Assembly (NCBI RefSeq): GCF_958445495.1
Contig: NZ_CAUCSQ010000012.1
Span: 45,932-109,931 of the forward strand
Reading direction: 5' to 3'
Length of the DNA stretch: 64,000 bases
Source of the DNA: an uncultured Bacteroides sp.
GTDB taxonomy: Bacteria > Bacteroidota > Bacteroidia > Bacteroidales > Bacteroidaceae
In this document: in pieces, positions 27,598 through 36,215 of the stretch
How the letters are laid out: the number at the start of each line of letters is the position of its first letter
How positions within the stretch are numbered: position 1 is the first letter of the stretch
Program-made: the position numbers and the translations under genes
Notes under the pieces: generated by a model
What the model saw: only the letters and a program-made list of their open reading frames with translations
The model's database searches: none
What the model was told of the DNA's origin: nothing

Positions 27598-30077
27598 AAC
27601 ACAGTTCTGATGCGGTTTACTATATTTTGCAGTTCTTCTTTTGAGATGGATACTTCTTTTCGGATTTCATATATTTTTTCGGGAGTCAGCTTGGGCAGGT
27701 CTTCTTCACGGATTACGGGGAATACTCCGTTCATCTCGGCAATACCCGGACTGACAAGAATCTGTTCGTCTCCTTGGGCGTAATAACAATCCGGACGGTG
27801 CTTGCTGCGCAAGAAAATCAGACAGTGGTATTCCGATGCCATTTCCTGAATCTCATTTTCATCGTATAGTTCGTGAAGGGACTCCAGGGGCTCATTGGCC
27901 CCGTTCCAGGAAATAATATTCATCATCGGTTCTTTTCCGTTGCTGCCCGTTGCAAGGATGCCGTAGATTTGCTTGAATGTGCGTGACATGTTCTTTTTGC
28001 CGGCTGTCCGGATATAGATTGCGCTGACCGGCTCATCTATATAGGTGACTTCCAGATTGTCTTTTTCGACGCATGTTTTTTCATGCCAGTCGATGTGTCC
28101 TGTCGCACCGTCTAAAAATTCTTTTTTGCTGGTAGCCTGGAAATGGGCATGGTCGGGAGCGGAAGCACCGCATTCCGGTCCGTTGTACATGATGAAATAG
28201 TCTCTCATCCTGTCTGCAAGGTCTATCATGTCCTCAAAACGGCCGGCAATGGCTTGCGGCGAATGTTTCTTGTCGGCAATTGTCAAGTGAGGATTGAAGA
28301 TGGGATAGGGATTGAGTAATATCTGATACTCTTTATGGATGATAAATTTCTGTTCGTCGGGACGGTTGTCGGGACAGAGGAAACAGGGCCGTGTTTGGAT
28401 GGATGCGGCGTCTGTTTGTGCGGTAACGGAAAGAATGCGGTTCGGGTTCAGGTATGTGAGGACTTTCATATAGAAGCTGTGGCTTTTGTTCCATGTTTCC
28501 ACCTTTTTCGTCCGTTCCCGGTATTCTTCCAGGGCTTCGTAGTTCTTTCCGGCCAGTTCCCATGAATTGATTTGGCTCTCAATCAGTTGTTCGAGTGTGG
28601 TTTCGGGAGAAAGCTGCATTCTTTTTCGATATTGAATCCTTTGTTGCAACTCCCAGGTACGTAACCGGTCTTTGTATAGATTGTTCTGGTTGATTTTTTC
28701 AATGGACAGTGCGGCGTCCGAATTTCCTTCCCAGCGGCGGCAAAGGTAAACCACATCATATACCCGTCCTATCCGGTAATCGCGTGAAATCCTTAATCCG
28801 AGTGCGTAGTCTTCTCCGTAACTTGTGTCGGGCATGTTGATTTTCCGGAGGATAGGGGTGTAAAATGCCCTTGGGGCTCCGAGCCCGTTGATACGCAGGG
28901 CGTTGTTGTGCCCGTTATGGGGTGTCCATTCTTTGTGGTCGATGATGCCGGGAGCTATTTCTTTCAAATGGATGTCCGTCATCATATAAGTGCCGATAAC
29001 CATAGCACAGTTTTGTTCGTAAAATGCCTGAATCATTATTTGCAGCGTGTGCTCGTCCTTATATATATCGTCGCTATCTAACTGTACGGCGAATTTCCCG
29101 CATTTTCTATGATGGATGCCTACGTTCCAGCAACCGCCGATGCCGAGCCCGTCTCTTTCGGGAATCACGTGGACCAGCCGTTTGTCCGTGCTTAGCTCGC
29201 GGAGTATTTCGCTGGTTCCGTCCGTTGAATGGTTGTCGATTACTATGACGTTGAATAAGAAATCCGTTTGTTGGTTTAAGGCTGAGCAGACTGCGTCTTT
29301 AATGGTATGGACACGGTTGCGTACAGGGATGATGACGGAGGCTTCATATTCAAAGGATGAATCGGAATAGTCCACCGGATTGAATGGCGGGAGCAGGTAT
29401 CCGCCAATCTCTTTCAGATGGTCGGTGCAAGTCTGTTCCATCTCTATTTGTATTCGGCGGTTTTCAGGAGCCACATAGTCAAACTGTTTCTCGCCGCTTT
29501 TCCGTTTGTCGTTTTCTATTTCTGTGTACAGATATTCGTTGATGTGTATCAGTTGGCTTGTCCGGGAAATCTTGAGGCGCAAATCGTACAGGCCGGCGTA
29601 TTGATATTGTTCTGTTTGTGTTTTTGCCGCTTTCTTGAAAATGGCGGTATCAAACAGCAATACCGAACCGAAATCGAAATCGTCCCGGAGGCTGCCGGGT
29701 TGGTAGTCGATGACTGGAGCCGGTTTTTGTATCCCGTCTGTCTGTTGGTAATGGTCTGCATATGCCATGCCTGCACCGGTCATTTCCATTATTTGGACCA
29801 TTCTTTCCAAAGCGAACATCCCTAATTTCAGTACGGTATGTTTTGTATAGAGCAAAATGTACGTACTGTCGGAATAGGCCGCGATGGATTGCATTGCCTG
29901 CGTAGACTGTATTTTTTGTACTGGGATAAATTCACAGCCGGAGATGCAGACATTGGCGGCGGACGGCGCCAGTAAATAGATTTTATCGATTAATTCCGAT
30001 GTCCTTAACTCTTTGACTGTTTGTGCCGTTTCTTCCATTGTACTGAAAGGAAGGAAGCAATTGATGGTTGTTTTCAT
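27579..30077 (-). CDS. Fusion of a family 2 glycosyltransferase and a GalT-like (DUF4922) domain
   Basis: 832 aa with no signal peptide, so probably cytoplasmic. Residues about 1-230 look like a degenerate transferase domain. A canonical GT2 domain follows (about 245-470) with ASVIIPVRNR, VIVIDNHSTDGTSEIL and the metal-binding LDSDD. The C-terminal part (about 555-830) has CFLC (C565, C568) and HAHFQ (H643, H645, Q647). In galactose-1-phosphate uridylyltransferases a CxxC zinc site and an HxHxQ catalytic motif occur in this order. The protein may thus couple sugar-nucleotide or sugar-phosphate exchange to glycosyl transfer. Its start lies 13 nt after the symporter stop, within a salvage-type operon. 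Substrate unknown. Confidence 0.8.
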   Translation of the reverse strand: MKTTINCFLPFSTMEETAQTVKELRTSELIDKIYLLAPSAANVCISGCEFIPVQKIQSTQAMQSIAAYSDSTYILLYTKHTVLKLGMFALERMVQIMEMTGAGMAYADHYQQTDGIQKPAPVIDYQPGSLRDDFDFGSVLLFDTAIFKKAAKTQTEQYQYAGLYDLRLKISRTSQLIHINEYLYTEIENDKRKSGEKQFDYVAPENRRIQIEMEQTCTDHLKEIGGYLLPPFNPVDYSDSSFEYEASVIIPVRNRVHTIKDAVCSALNQQTDFLFNVIVIDNHSTDGTSEILRELSTDKRLVHVIPERDGLGIGGCWNVGIHHRKCGKFAVQLDSDDIYKDEHTLQIMIQAFYEQNCAMVIGTYMMTDIHLKEIAPGIIDHKEWTPHNGHNNALRINGLGAPRAFYTPILRKINMPDTSYGEDYALGLRISRDYRIGRVYDVVYLCRRWEGNSDAALSIEKINQNNLYKDRLRTWELQQRIQYRKRMQLSPETTLEQLIESQINSWELAGKNYEALEEYRERTKKVETWNKSHSFYMKVLTYLNPNRILSVTAQTDAASIQTRPCFLCPDNRPDEQKFIIHKEYQILLNPYPIFNPHLTIADKKHSPQAIAGRFEDMIDLADRMRDYFIMYNGPECGASAPDHAHFQATSKKEFLDGATGHIDWHEKTCVEKDNLEVTYIDEPVSAIYIRTAGKKNMSRTFKQIYGILATGSNGKEPMMNIISWNGANEPLESLHELYDENEIQEMASEYHCLIFLRSKHRPDCYYAQGDEQILVSPGIAEMNGVFPVIREEDLPKLTPEKIYEIRKEVSISKEELQNIVNRIRTVLCKNLK

Positions 30078-30090
30078 GATTGTTTTTTAT

Positions 30091-31563
30091 TTAGTGCATG
30101 CATTCATACTGGCTGTTACGTTGTCTCTTGGTGAGCGCACAAAGGCCGAGGAAAGTGAACAGGGCATTGATTATCAGTAATTCATAACTGATTTGATAGC
30201 CGTTGAACCATGTCTCGGAATTTCTTTGCAGAATGTAACAGAGTATGGGAGAGGCAATCGCTATTAATGGGATATATTTATCATGAACTTGTTTTTGAGT
30301 GAAAATGCCGAAAACGAATAATCCCAAGACGGGACCGTAAGTGTAGGCGGCTAATGTGTAGATAGCATCGATTACGCTGGTGTTGTTCAACAGGTTGAAG
30401 ACGAAAATGACCGCTCCCATCACAATTGCCATACCGATGTGTACTTGTTGGCGTGTTTTGCGCAACGCCGTCTCTCCTTTGTTCTGGGCTTTCAGGATGT
30501 CTACGGTAAAGGAAGTCGTCAGGGCTGTCAGGGCGGAACCTGCTGCGGAATAGGCGGAGGCTATCAGTCCGATAATGAATAATATTCCGACGATGGCGGG
30601 AAAGTAGTTGCCGGTGGCAATCATCGGAAACAGTTCGTCGCTTTTCTCCGGATTTTCGATACCCTGCCCGGCAGTGAACGTATAGAGCAATACTCCCAGC
30701 ATCAGGAAGAGCAGAATGACGAAGAACTGGGATATTCCGCTGGTAATCATATTCTTCTGGGAGTCCCGGAAGTTTTTGCAACTGAGGTTGCGTTGCATCA
30801 TGTCCTGGTCGAGCCCGTTCATGGCAATGACCGTGAATATTCCTGCCAGGAATTGTTTGAAGAAATATCGCTTGTCGTTGATATCGTCGAAAAAGAATAT
30901 TCTGGAGAACTCGCTGTCCGAGATTGTCGTTGCCAGGCTGCTGGCATCCAAATGCAGGCCGGAAGCCATATAATAGATACAGAGTACTACTGATATAATC
31001 AGGCAAAATGTTTTCAGAACGTCCGTCCATATTAATGACTTCACGCCTCCGCGGAAGGTATAGAGCCATACGATAAGTACCGTGAGAATGACATTCGACA
31101 GAAACGGGAGGTGAAATGGGTCGAAAATAAGCAATTGCAGGGTCAGGCAAACCAGAAAGAGCCGGACGGCTGCCCCCAGCATCTTTGAAATGAAGAAAAA
31201 CCAGGCTCCTGTTTTATAGGATGAACTTCCGAACCTGTTTTCCAGGTATTCGTAAATGGATACCAGATTCATACGGTAAAAAAGAGGAATGAGTACGAAT
31301 GCTATGATAATCTGTCCGACGATGAAACCTAATACCATTTGAAGATAGGAGAAATTACCGGTTTGTACCATACCCGGAACGGAAACGAAAGTCACTCCGG
31401 AAATCGTGGAACCAATCATGGCAAAAGCGACGATATACCATACCGACTTGCGATTTCCGACAAAGAACCCTTCGTTGTTTGCTTTATGCCCTGCTAAATA
31501 AGAAATAGCGAACAGGATTATAAAGTATGCCACAATAGTAATAGATAAAACAATCGGGCTCAT
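30091..31563 (-). CDS. Sodium/solute symporter (SSS family)
   Basis: 490 aa with about 13 membrane helices. Family features are the N-terminal LAGHKANNEGFFVGNRKSVWYIVAFAMIGSTISGVTFVSVPG and YEYLENRFGSSSYKTGAWFFFISKMLGAAVRLF. SSS proteins import sugars, amino acids or vitamins with Na+. It is the first gene of the six-gene operon; by context it may carry a wall-derived amino sugar, as reported for N-acetylmuramate uptake in Tannerella. Substrate not shown by sequence. Confidence 0.88.
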   Translation of the reverse strand: MSPIVLSITIVAYFIILFAISYLAGHKANNEGFFVGNRKSVWYIVAFAMIGSTISGVTFVSVPGMVQTGNFSYLQMVLGFIVGQIIIAFVLIPLFYRMNLVSIYEYLENRFGSSSYKTGAWFFFISKMLGAAVRLFLVCLTLQLLIFDPFHLPFLSNVILTVLIVWLYTFRGGVKSLIWTDVLKTFCLIISVVLCIYYMASGLHLDASSLATTISDSEFSRIFFFDDINDKRYFFKQFLAGIFTVIAMNGLDQDMMQRNLSCKNFRDSQKNMITSGISQFFVILLFLMLGVLLYTFTAGQGIENPEKSDELFPMIATGNYFPAIVGILFIIGLIASAYSAAGSALTALTTSFTVDILKAQNKGETALRKTRQQVHIGMAIVMGAVIFVFNLLNNTSVIDAIYTLAAYTYGPVLGLFVFGIFTQKQVHDKYIPLIAIASPILCYILQRNSETWFNGYQISYELLIINALFTFLGLCALTKRQRNSQYECMH

Positions 31564-31656
31564 GTCTGCTGTTTTTATTTGTTTGAAATGGGGTTTCTAC
31601 TTTATTTTCATATCTGCCAAATGCAGGAGTTCCGTCTGTTTCCGACAAATGAGTAG

Positions 31657-31664
31657 CAAATATA
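31657..31664 (-). promoter_or_regulatory. -7 box of the salvage operon
   Basis: On the minus strand this reads TATATTTG, a perfect TAnnTTTG match about 95 nt before the symporter start. It would drive all six genes from 31563 down to 22912. Confidence 0.5.
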
Positions 31665-31800
31665 ACTGTTTTTATAGGATAATCCTAAGTTATAATGGGA
31701 TTTTGCCGTGTTTCTTTGAAATAAGCGTCCGTTCACATTTCTTCGTGTTTGTTTTCATGTTGGCAAACCGGAACGGGGCGCTTTATGTCCCGGTAAATGG

Positions 31801-32439
31801 ATGATGACGCGGTTGTGGGAAATCATCGTCCGGAAGAATCGTGAAAAATATTGTCTGGCATTGGGAGCTTATGAAAAGACGGATGTTGACCCGGAATATG
31901 GCGGATTGACCCATTGGTCGAACTATGTATCGGTGATTGACGTCCAGGGAACGGGGACTTATAATATACATGAGTTTTCAGTAAAGGGGATGAGTGCTAA
32001 GTCTCATTTGATAACCGCTACGGAGCAGTATGAATTTAGCGGCGGTCCGTTGTTGACTCCGCAGAGCGTCATCAAGATGTCTTCCAACTTTGAGAAGAAC
32101 CCGTATTTTTATTTTACGGATGGAGGGAATAACTTGTATGTGTATAGTATGCAAATGCGGCAACATGTACTTGCTTATACCGCCGGAAGCCGGATTACTC
32201 ATATTAGCGGGAGTCCGGTGGTCTGTGAATTTTACGGTTACGGAGGCAATAGCACAGAACCGAACTATCGTCTTACGCTTTCGCAGGAGAACGGAGACAT
32301 AACCGTGATTGATGTGGACAAAACCAAAATGGTGCGGCTGTTTGAGGGGTTTGCTCCCGATTTGGAATTGAAAACTTTCAGTGGTTTCGGAAATGTCAAA
32401 GGGGTTGTTTGGTGTACTAACTATCAGGGAGAATATTGA
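31801..32439 (+). pseudogene. Headless C-terminal fragment of a surface lipoprotein (PKD-like family?)
   Basis: 212 codons from the first ATG. The product starts inside a beta-rich fold (REKYCLALGAYEKTD) with no signal peptide or lipobox. The frame stays open back to about 31720 without a start, and another frame just upstream (about 31756-31801) reads ANRNGALYVPVNG, suggesting a frameshift near 31800. The fold and context resemble the C-terminal half of lipoproteins that normally follow SusC, SusD and DUF4843 genes and precede this type of zinc protease. Those partner genes are absent here, so I read it as the stump of a deletion. A real short gene cannot be excluded. Confidence 0.5.
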
Positions 32440-32478
32440 ATATTATAATTAACAATTAATCATTTAATCAAGAAAAGT

Positions 32479-33426
32479 ATGAAGAATAGACTGTTTTATG
32501 TAGCCGCATGCGTGGCTTTGGCATTATCTTCCGCGGGTTGCAGTAATGATGACGTCGAAGAAGATGTAGATGTACCTGTTGTCGGAGAAATTTCGATTTC
32601 CGGAATTTATAATGCATATTCACACGGAACTCAGGGTTGGATTAAAGAAGATAAAGTCGGGGTATATGTGTTGTCTGACGGCAAGCCTCAAAATAATATG
32701 TTATATGTGCCTTCGGAAGTTGCGGAACCTTCTACGGTAGACGTTGGAGGCAAGACGATGATTGTATACAACGAGGAGGTGACTGATGCGACTTTAAAGC
32801 CTTCTACGGAAATATCTGCAGGATTTAAAAGCGGTGATCATACAATTTATGCATATTCTCCTTATAATGCTGCTTCGCAGGATTATAAAACCGTGGTCTT
32901 GCCTGATATTTCCGTACAGGAACATAATGCGTTGGAATCTACACCCTATCGAGATTATACTTTTGCATATGCTTCGGCAACTATTTCCAGTTATTCAGCC
33001 GCTACGCTTTCATTGGGCGAGTTCGAACCTTTGTTTTCACAGATTACTTTGCCGAGCGTAAGTTGCCCGGAAAATCTGGTAGGGAAAAAATATACTAAAT
33101 TGATTGTTTCTTGTGAGCATCCGATAGCTTATGAAGAAGGGGCTACCGTCGATTTGTCCACAGGTGAGATTACCGGTACTCCTTTGTATAGTATCACTTA
33201 TAATTTCCCTGAAGGTTTTGAGGTAACTTCCAGTTTTCTCGGTGCTTCCGTAGAGACTTGTTTTATTGTGATTGCCGTTCCTTTTGACCTGGGACTGACT
33301 TATACCTATAAATTTACCTTCGTTATTGACGGAGAAGAGTATTCCGTTACGGGGAAACCGAATGAAGGAATGTCGTTTCCTTTCAATAATTTAAATATGT
33401 ATGGTATTGCAGGTATTGGCGAATGA
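32479..33426 (+). CDS. Fimbrillin-like surface lipoprotein
   Basis: 315 aa. The signal peptide ends in lipobox SSAGC (C21), followed by an acidic stretch NDDVEEDVDV that often marks surface export in Bacteroides. The body has two beta-domain halves with fimbrillin (FimA/Mfa) style motifs: WIKEDKVGVYVLS, SGDHTIYAYSPYN, FEPLFSQITL. It may be a pilus subunit, tip protein or adhesin. It begins 39 nt after the fragment and ends 40 nt before the metalloprotease gene. Confidence 0.72.
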   Translation: MKNRLFYVAACVALALSSAGCSNDDVEEDVDVPVVGEISISGIYNAYSHGTQGWIKEDKVGVYVLSDGKPQNNMLYVPSEVAEPSTVDVGGKTMIVYNEEVTDATLKPSTEISAGFKSGDHTIYAYSPYNAASQDYKTVVLPDISVQEHNALESTPYRDYTFAYASATISSYSAATLSLGEFEPLFSQITLPSVSCPENLVGKKYTKLIVSCEHPIAYEEGATVDLSTGEITGTPLYSITYNFPEGFEVTSSFLGASVETCFIVIAVPFDLGLTYTYKFTFVIDGEEYSVTGKPNEGMSFPFNNLNMYGIAGIGE

Positions 33427-33466
33427 GTATTATATTTGTAAATATATACCGTAAAAAATAAAAAGC

Positions 33467-36031
33467 ATGAAAAAATTAATTTCAATTCTGACAGTTCTGG
33501 CGGTATTAGTACCGTCCATTGAGGCCCAATCTACAGACATTTTCAAGAGGAAGAAAAAGAAAAGCAAGACGGAAGCGGTAAGCAAGGCGAAGGCCGATTC
33601 TATTGCTAACAAAAAGAAAGACGCTCTTCAGCCTTATGAAAAGGTCATCACCGGTAAGGCCAAGACGATGAACGGGTTTTTCAAGGTACATTATGTAGAA
33701 GGTAAATATTTCTTTGAAATTCCGGATTCATTGTTCGGACGTGATATATTGATAGTGAATAGAATTGTGAAGGCTCCGGCGGATATGCAGAAACGTAAGG
33801 TCGGTTATCCCGGAGACTATATAAGTGATGAAGTTATCCGTTTTGAGAAGGGACGCGGAAATAAGTTGTTTGTACGCGAGATTTCTTATCTGGAACATTC
33901 TTCAGACACTTTGGGAATGTATCAGGCTGTGTTGAATTCGAACGTGCAGCCTATTGTGGCTACTTTCCCTCTGAAATCGGTCCGTAAGGAAGCCGGAACA
34001 AACAATTATGTGGTTGACATGACGGATTATATCCGTAAAGATAATGAAATGTTTTCATTTACGAGCCGCATAAAAGACAATGTCGGCGCCGGCAGTATGG
34101 TGGATGATGCAAGTTATATCGATACGCTGAAAGCTTTTCCGAAGAATATCGAGATTCGCACAGTGCGTACTTACCAGCGAAAGAAGTCAATGGCGACCGG
34201 TTTGGAAAAATTATTGGCAGCTTTGTTCGCTACTTCCACGTCTCCGCTGACTTATGAGCTGAACAGCTCTATGCTTTTACTGCCTAAAGAACCGATGAAG
34301 TCGAGGATGCATGACGACAGAGTCGGCTACTTTGCTGTCAGTTATAAAGATTTCGACGAGAACCCGCAAGGAGTGGAATATAAGGCAAAAATCACCCGCT
34401 GGCGTCTTGAACCCAAAGAGGAAGATGTTGAAAAATACTTGAGAGGAGAACTCGTTGAACCCAAGAAACCGATTATCATTTACATTGACCCTGCCACTCC
34501 TAAGAAATGGGTGCCTTACCTGATTCAGGGAGTGAATGACTGGCAGGCCGCTTTTGAAAAAGCCGGATTTAAAAATGCGATTTTCGGTAAGGAAGCGCCT
34601 ACGGACGATCCTACTTGGAGTCTGGAAGATGCACGTCACTCGGCCATTGTGTACAAGCCTTCCGATATACCGAATGCGAGCGGTCCTCATGTGCATGACC
34701 CGCGTAGCGGTGAAATCCTGGAGACACATATCAACTGGTATCATAATGTAATGAGCCTGCTTTACAATTGGTATGTGGTACAAGCGGGAGCCGTTGATGC
34801 GGGAGCGCGTAAACCTATGTTTGACGATGAACTTATGGGACAACTGATTCGTTTTGTGTCTTCTCACGAGGTCGGACATACGTTAGGATTACGACATAAT
34901 TTCGGTTCTTCTCATACGGTTCCGGTAGAAAAATTGAGGGATAAGGCATGGGTGGAAGCCAACGGGCACACTCCTTCTATCATGGATTATGCACGTTTCA
35001 ATTACGTCGCGCAACCGGAAGACAGCATCTCGCGTGCCGGCATTTTCCCCCGTATCGGAATGTACGATAAATGGGCGATTGAATGGGGATATCGTTGGAT
35101 GCCTGAATATAAGACAGCCGAAGAGGAGATTCCTCATTTGAATAAATGGATTGTAGAGAAGTTGCGTGAGGACAAGCGTTATACGTTTGGTACTGAACTC
35201 GACAGCAATGATCCCCGTAATCAAAGTGAAGATTTGGGAGATGATGCGATGTTGGCGAGCAAGTACGGTATCAAGAACCTGAAACGCATTATGCCTGAAA
35301 TCATGAATTGGACTTATGAACCGAATGAAGGCTATATGAAAGCTGTCCGCCTGTATCAGAATGTGCTTGGACAATTCGATTTGTATATGGGACATGTCGC
35401 TACTAACATAGCCGGTATCTATCATAATCCTATCTCAGTGGAACAGACTGAAATGAAGGCTGTGGAATACGTGCCGAAAGAAATCCAGAAAAGAGCGGTC
35501 GATTTTCTGAATAAGGAGTTGTTCACTACTCCGACTTGGCTGAAAGATGAAAAACTGTCGGAAAAGACAGGCATTAATACTTTCAACTCGATTTATCGCG
35601 TGCAAAGCAGCATATTGAAGCAACTGCTCAACCGTCGTACATTGGATAAGATGATGGATAATGAGTTGACAAACGGAACGAATGCTTATACGGCCAATGA
35701 TTTGTTCAGGGATTTGAAAAAGAGTATTTGGAGTGACCTGCAGGGAGGAAAAAGGCCGGATGCTTCTCAACGCAGCTTGCAAAAGACGTATGTAAATGCG
35801 TTAATTGCGATGCTTGACAAACCCAAAAGCGGTTCCGGTTCATTAGGCAGCCTTGGAGGATATTCGTTGGTTTCTCTTGAGTTCCCTTCGGAAGCACCGG
35901 CTATTGCCCGGGGGCAATTGGTTGAATTGAAGAAAGAGTTGGCTAGGATGGCGAATGCTTCCACCGGTATTGTTAAAAGCCATTATTTGAATTTACAGGC
36001 ATTGATTGATGCTGCTTTCGATGTCCGTTAA
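33467..36031 (+). CDS. Large zinc-dependent metalloprotease (DUF5117/DUF4953 type)
   Basis: 854 aa. A signal peptide ends near SIEAQ, then a basic stretch KRKKKKSKTEAVSKAKA. The extended zincin motif HEVGHTLGLRH is complete: H467, E468, H471, H477, with SIMDYARFNYVA as the Met-turn region downstream. DUF5118/5117-like beta domains precede it, and a long helical C-terminal region follows. These proteases usually sit beside SusC/SusD-like genes and lipoproteins of unknown substrate; here only a fragment and a fimbrillin-like gene remain. The envelope or surface substrate is unknown. Confidence 0.9.
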   Translation: MKKLISILTVLAVLVPSIEAQSTDIFKRKKKKSKTEAVSKAKADSIANKKKDALQPYEKVITGKAKTMNGFFKVHYVEGKYFFEIPDSLFGRDILIVNRIVKAPADMQKRKVGYPGDYISDEVIRFEKGRGNKLFVREISYLEHSSDTLGMYQAVLNSNVQPIVATFPLKSVRKEAGTNNYVVDMTDYIRKDNEMFSFTSRIKDNVGAGSMVDDASYIDTLKAFPKNIEIRTVRTYQRKKSMATGLEKLLAALFATSTSPLTYELNSSMLLLPKEPMKSRMHDDRVGYFAVSYKDFDENPQGVEYKAKITRWRLEPKEEDVEKYLRGELVEPKKPIIIYIDPATPKKWVPYLIQGVNDWQAAFEKAGFKNAIFGKEAPTDDPTWSLEDARHSAIVYKPSDIPNASGPHVHDPRSGEILETHINWYHNVMSLLYNWYVVQAGAVDAGARKPMFDDELMGQLIRFVSSHEVGHTLGLRHNFGSSHTVPVEKLRDKAWVEANGHTPSIMDYARFNYVAQPEDSISRAGIFPRIGMYDKWAIEWGYRWMPEYKTAEEEIPHLNKWIVEKLREDKRYTFGTELDSNDPRNQSEDLGDDAMLASKYGIKNLKRIMPEIMNWTYEPNEGYMKAVRLYQNVLGQFDLYMGHVATNIAGIYHNPISVEQTEMKAVEYVPKEIQKRAVDFLNKELFTTPTWLKDEKLSEKTGINTFNSIYRVQSSILKQLLNRRTLDKMMDNELTNGTNAYTANDLFRDLKKSIWSDLQGGKRPDASQRSLQKTYVNALIAMLDKPKSGSGSLGSLGGYSLVSLEFPSEAPAIARGQLVELKKELARMANASTGIVKSHYLNLQALIDAAFDVR

Positions 36032-36074
36032 TGAACGCTATTCTTTTTAGGAAAAGGTAGTTTGAGTAAATAGC

Positions 36075-36215
36075 AGAGGCCGTATCAAAGGTAAAGAACC
36101 GATCTGATAACTATGATTCGGGGGCAAGCGGAAATCTTTTCTCTTTGCAGACAGGGAAAACGCTTGGCCTGAATGTGGGAGATGATAAACCGGGTTTTAT
36201 CTTGATACGGCTTCT
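36075..36215. other. Long-range paired, structured intergenic element
   Basis: AGAGGCCGTATCAA (36075-36088) pairs with TTGATACGGCTTCT (36202-36215) over 14 bp with one G-U pair. Inside are smaller stems: CAAGCG (36125-36130) with CGCTTG, and GATAAAACC-like arms around 36183-36201. TTTTTT follows at 36221-36226 on the plus strand. The element fills the gap between two convergent genes and its right arm overlaps the last codons of the minus-strand gene. It could be an elaborate terminator or a small structured RNA. Confidence 0.45.

Noticed and set aside
29418..29825. Plus-strand 135-codon hydrophobic frame
   Set aside because: It lies opposite the GT2-GalT fusion gene and has no promoter or ribosome-binding context.
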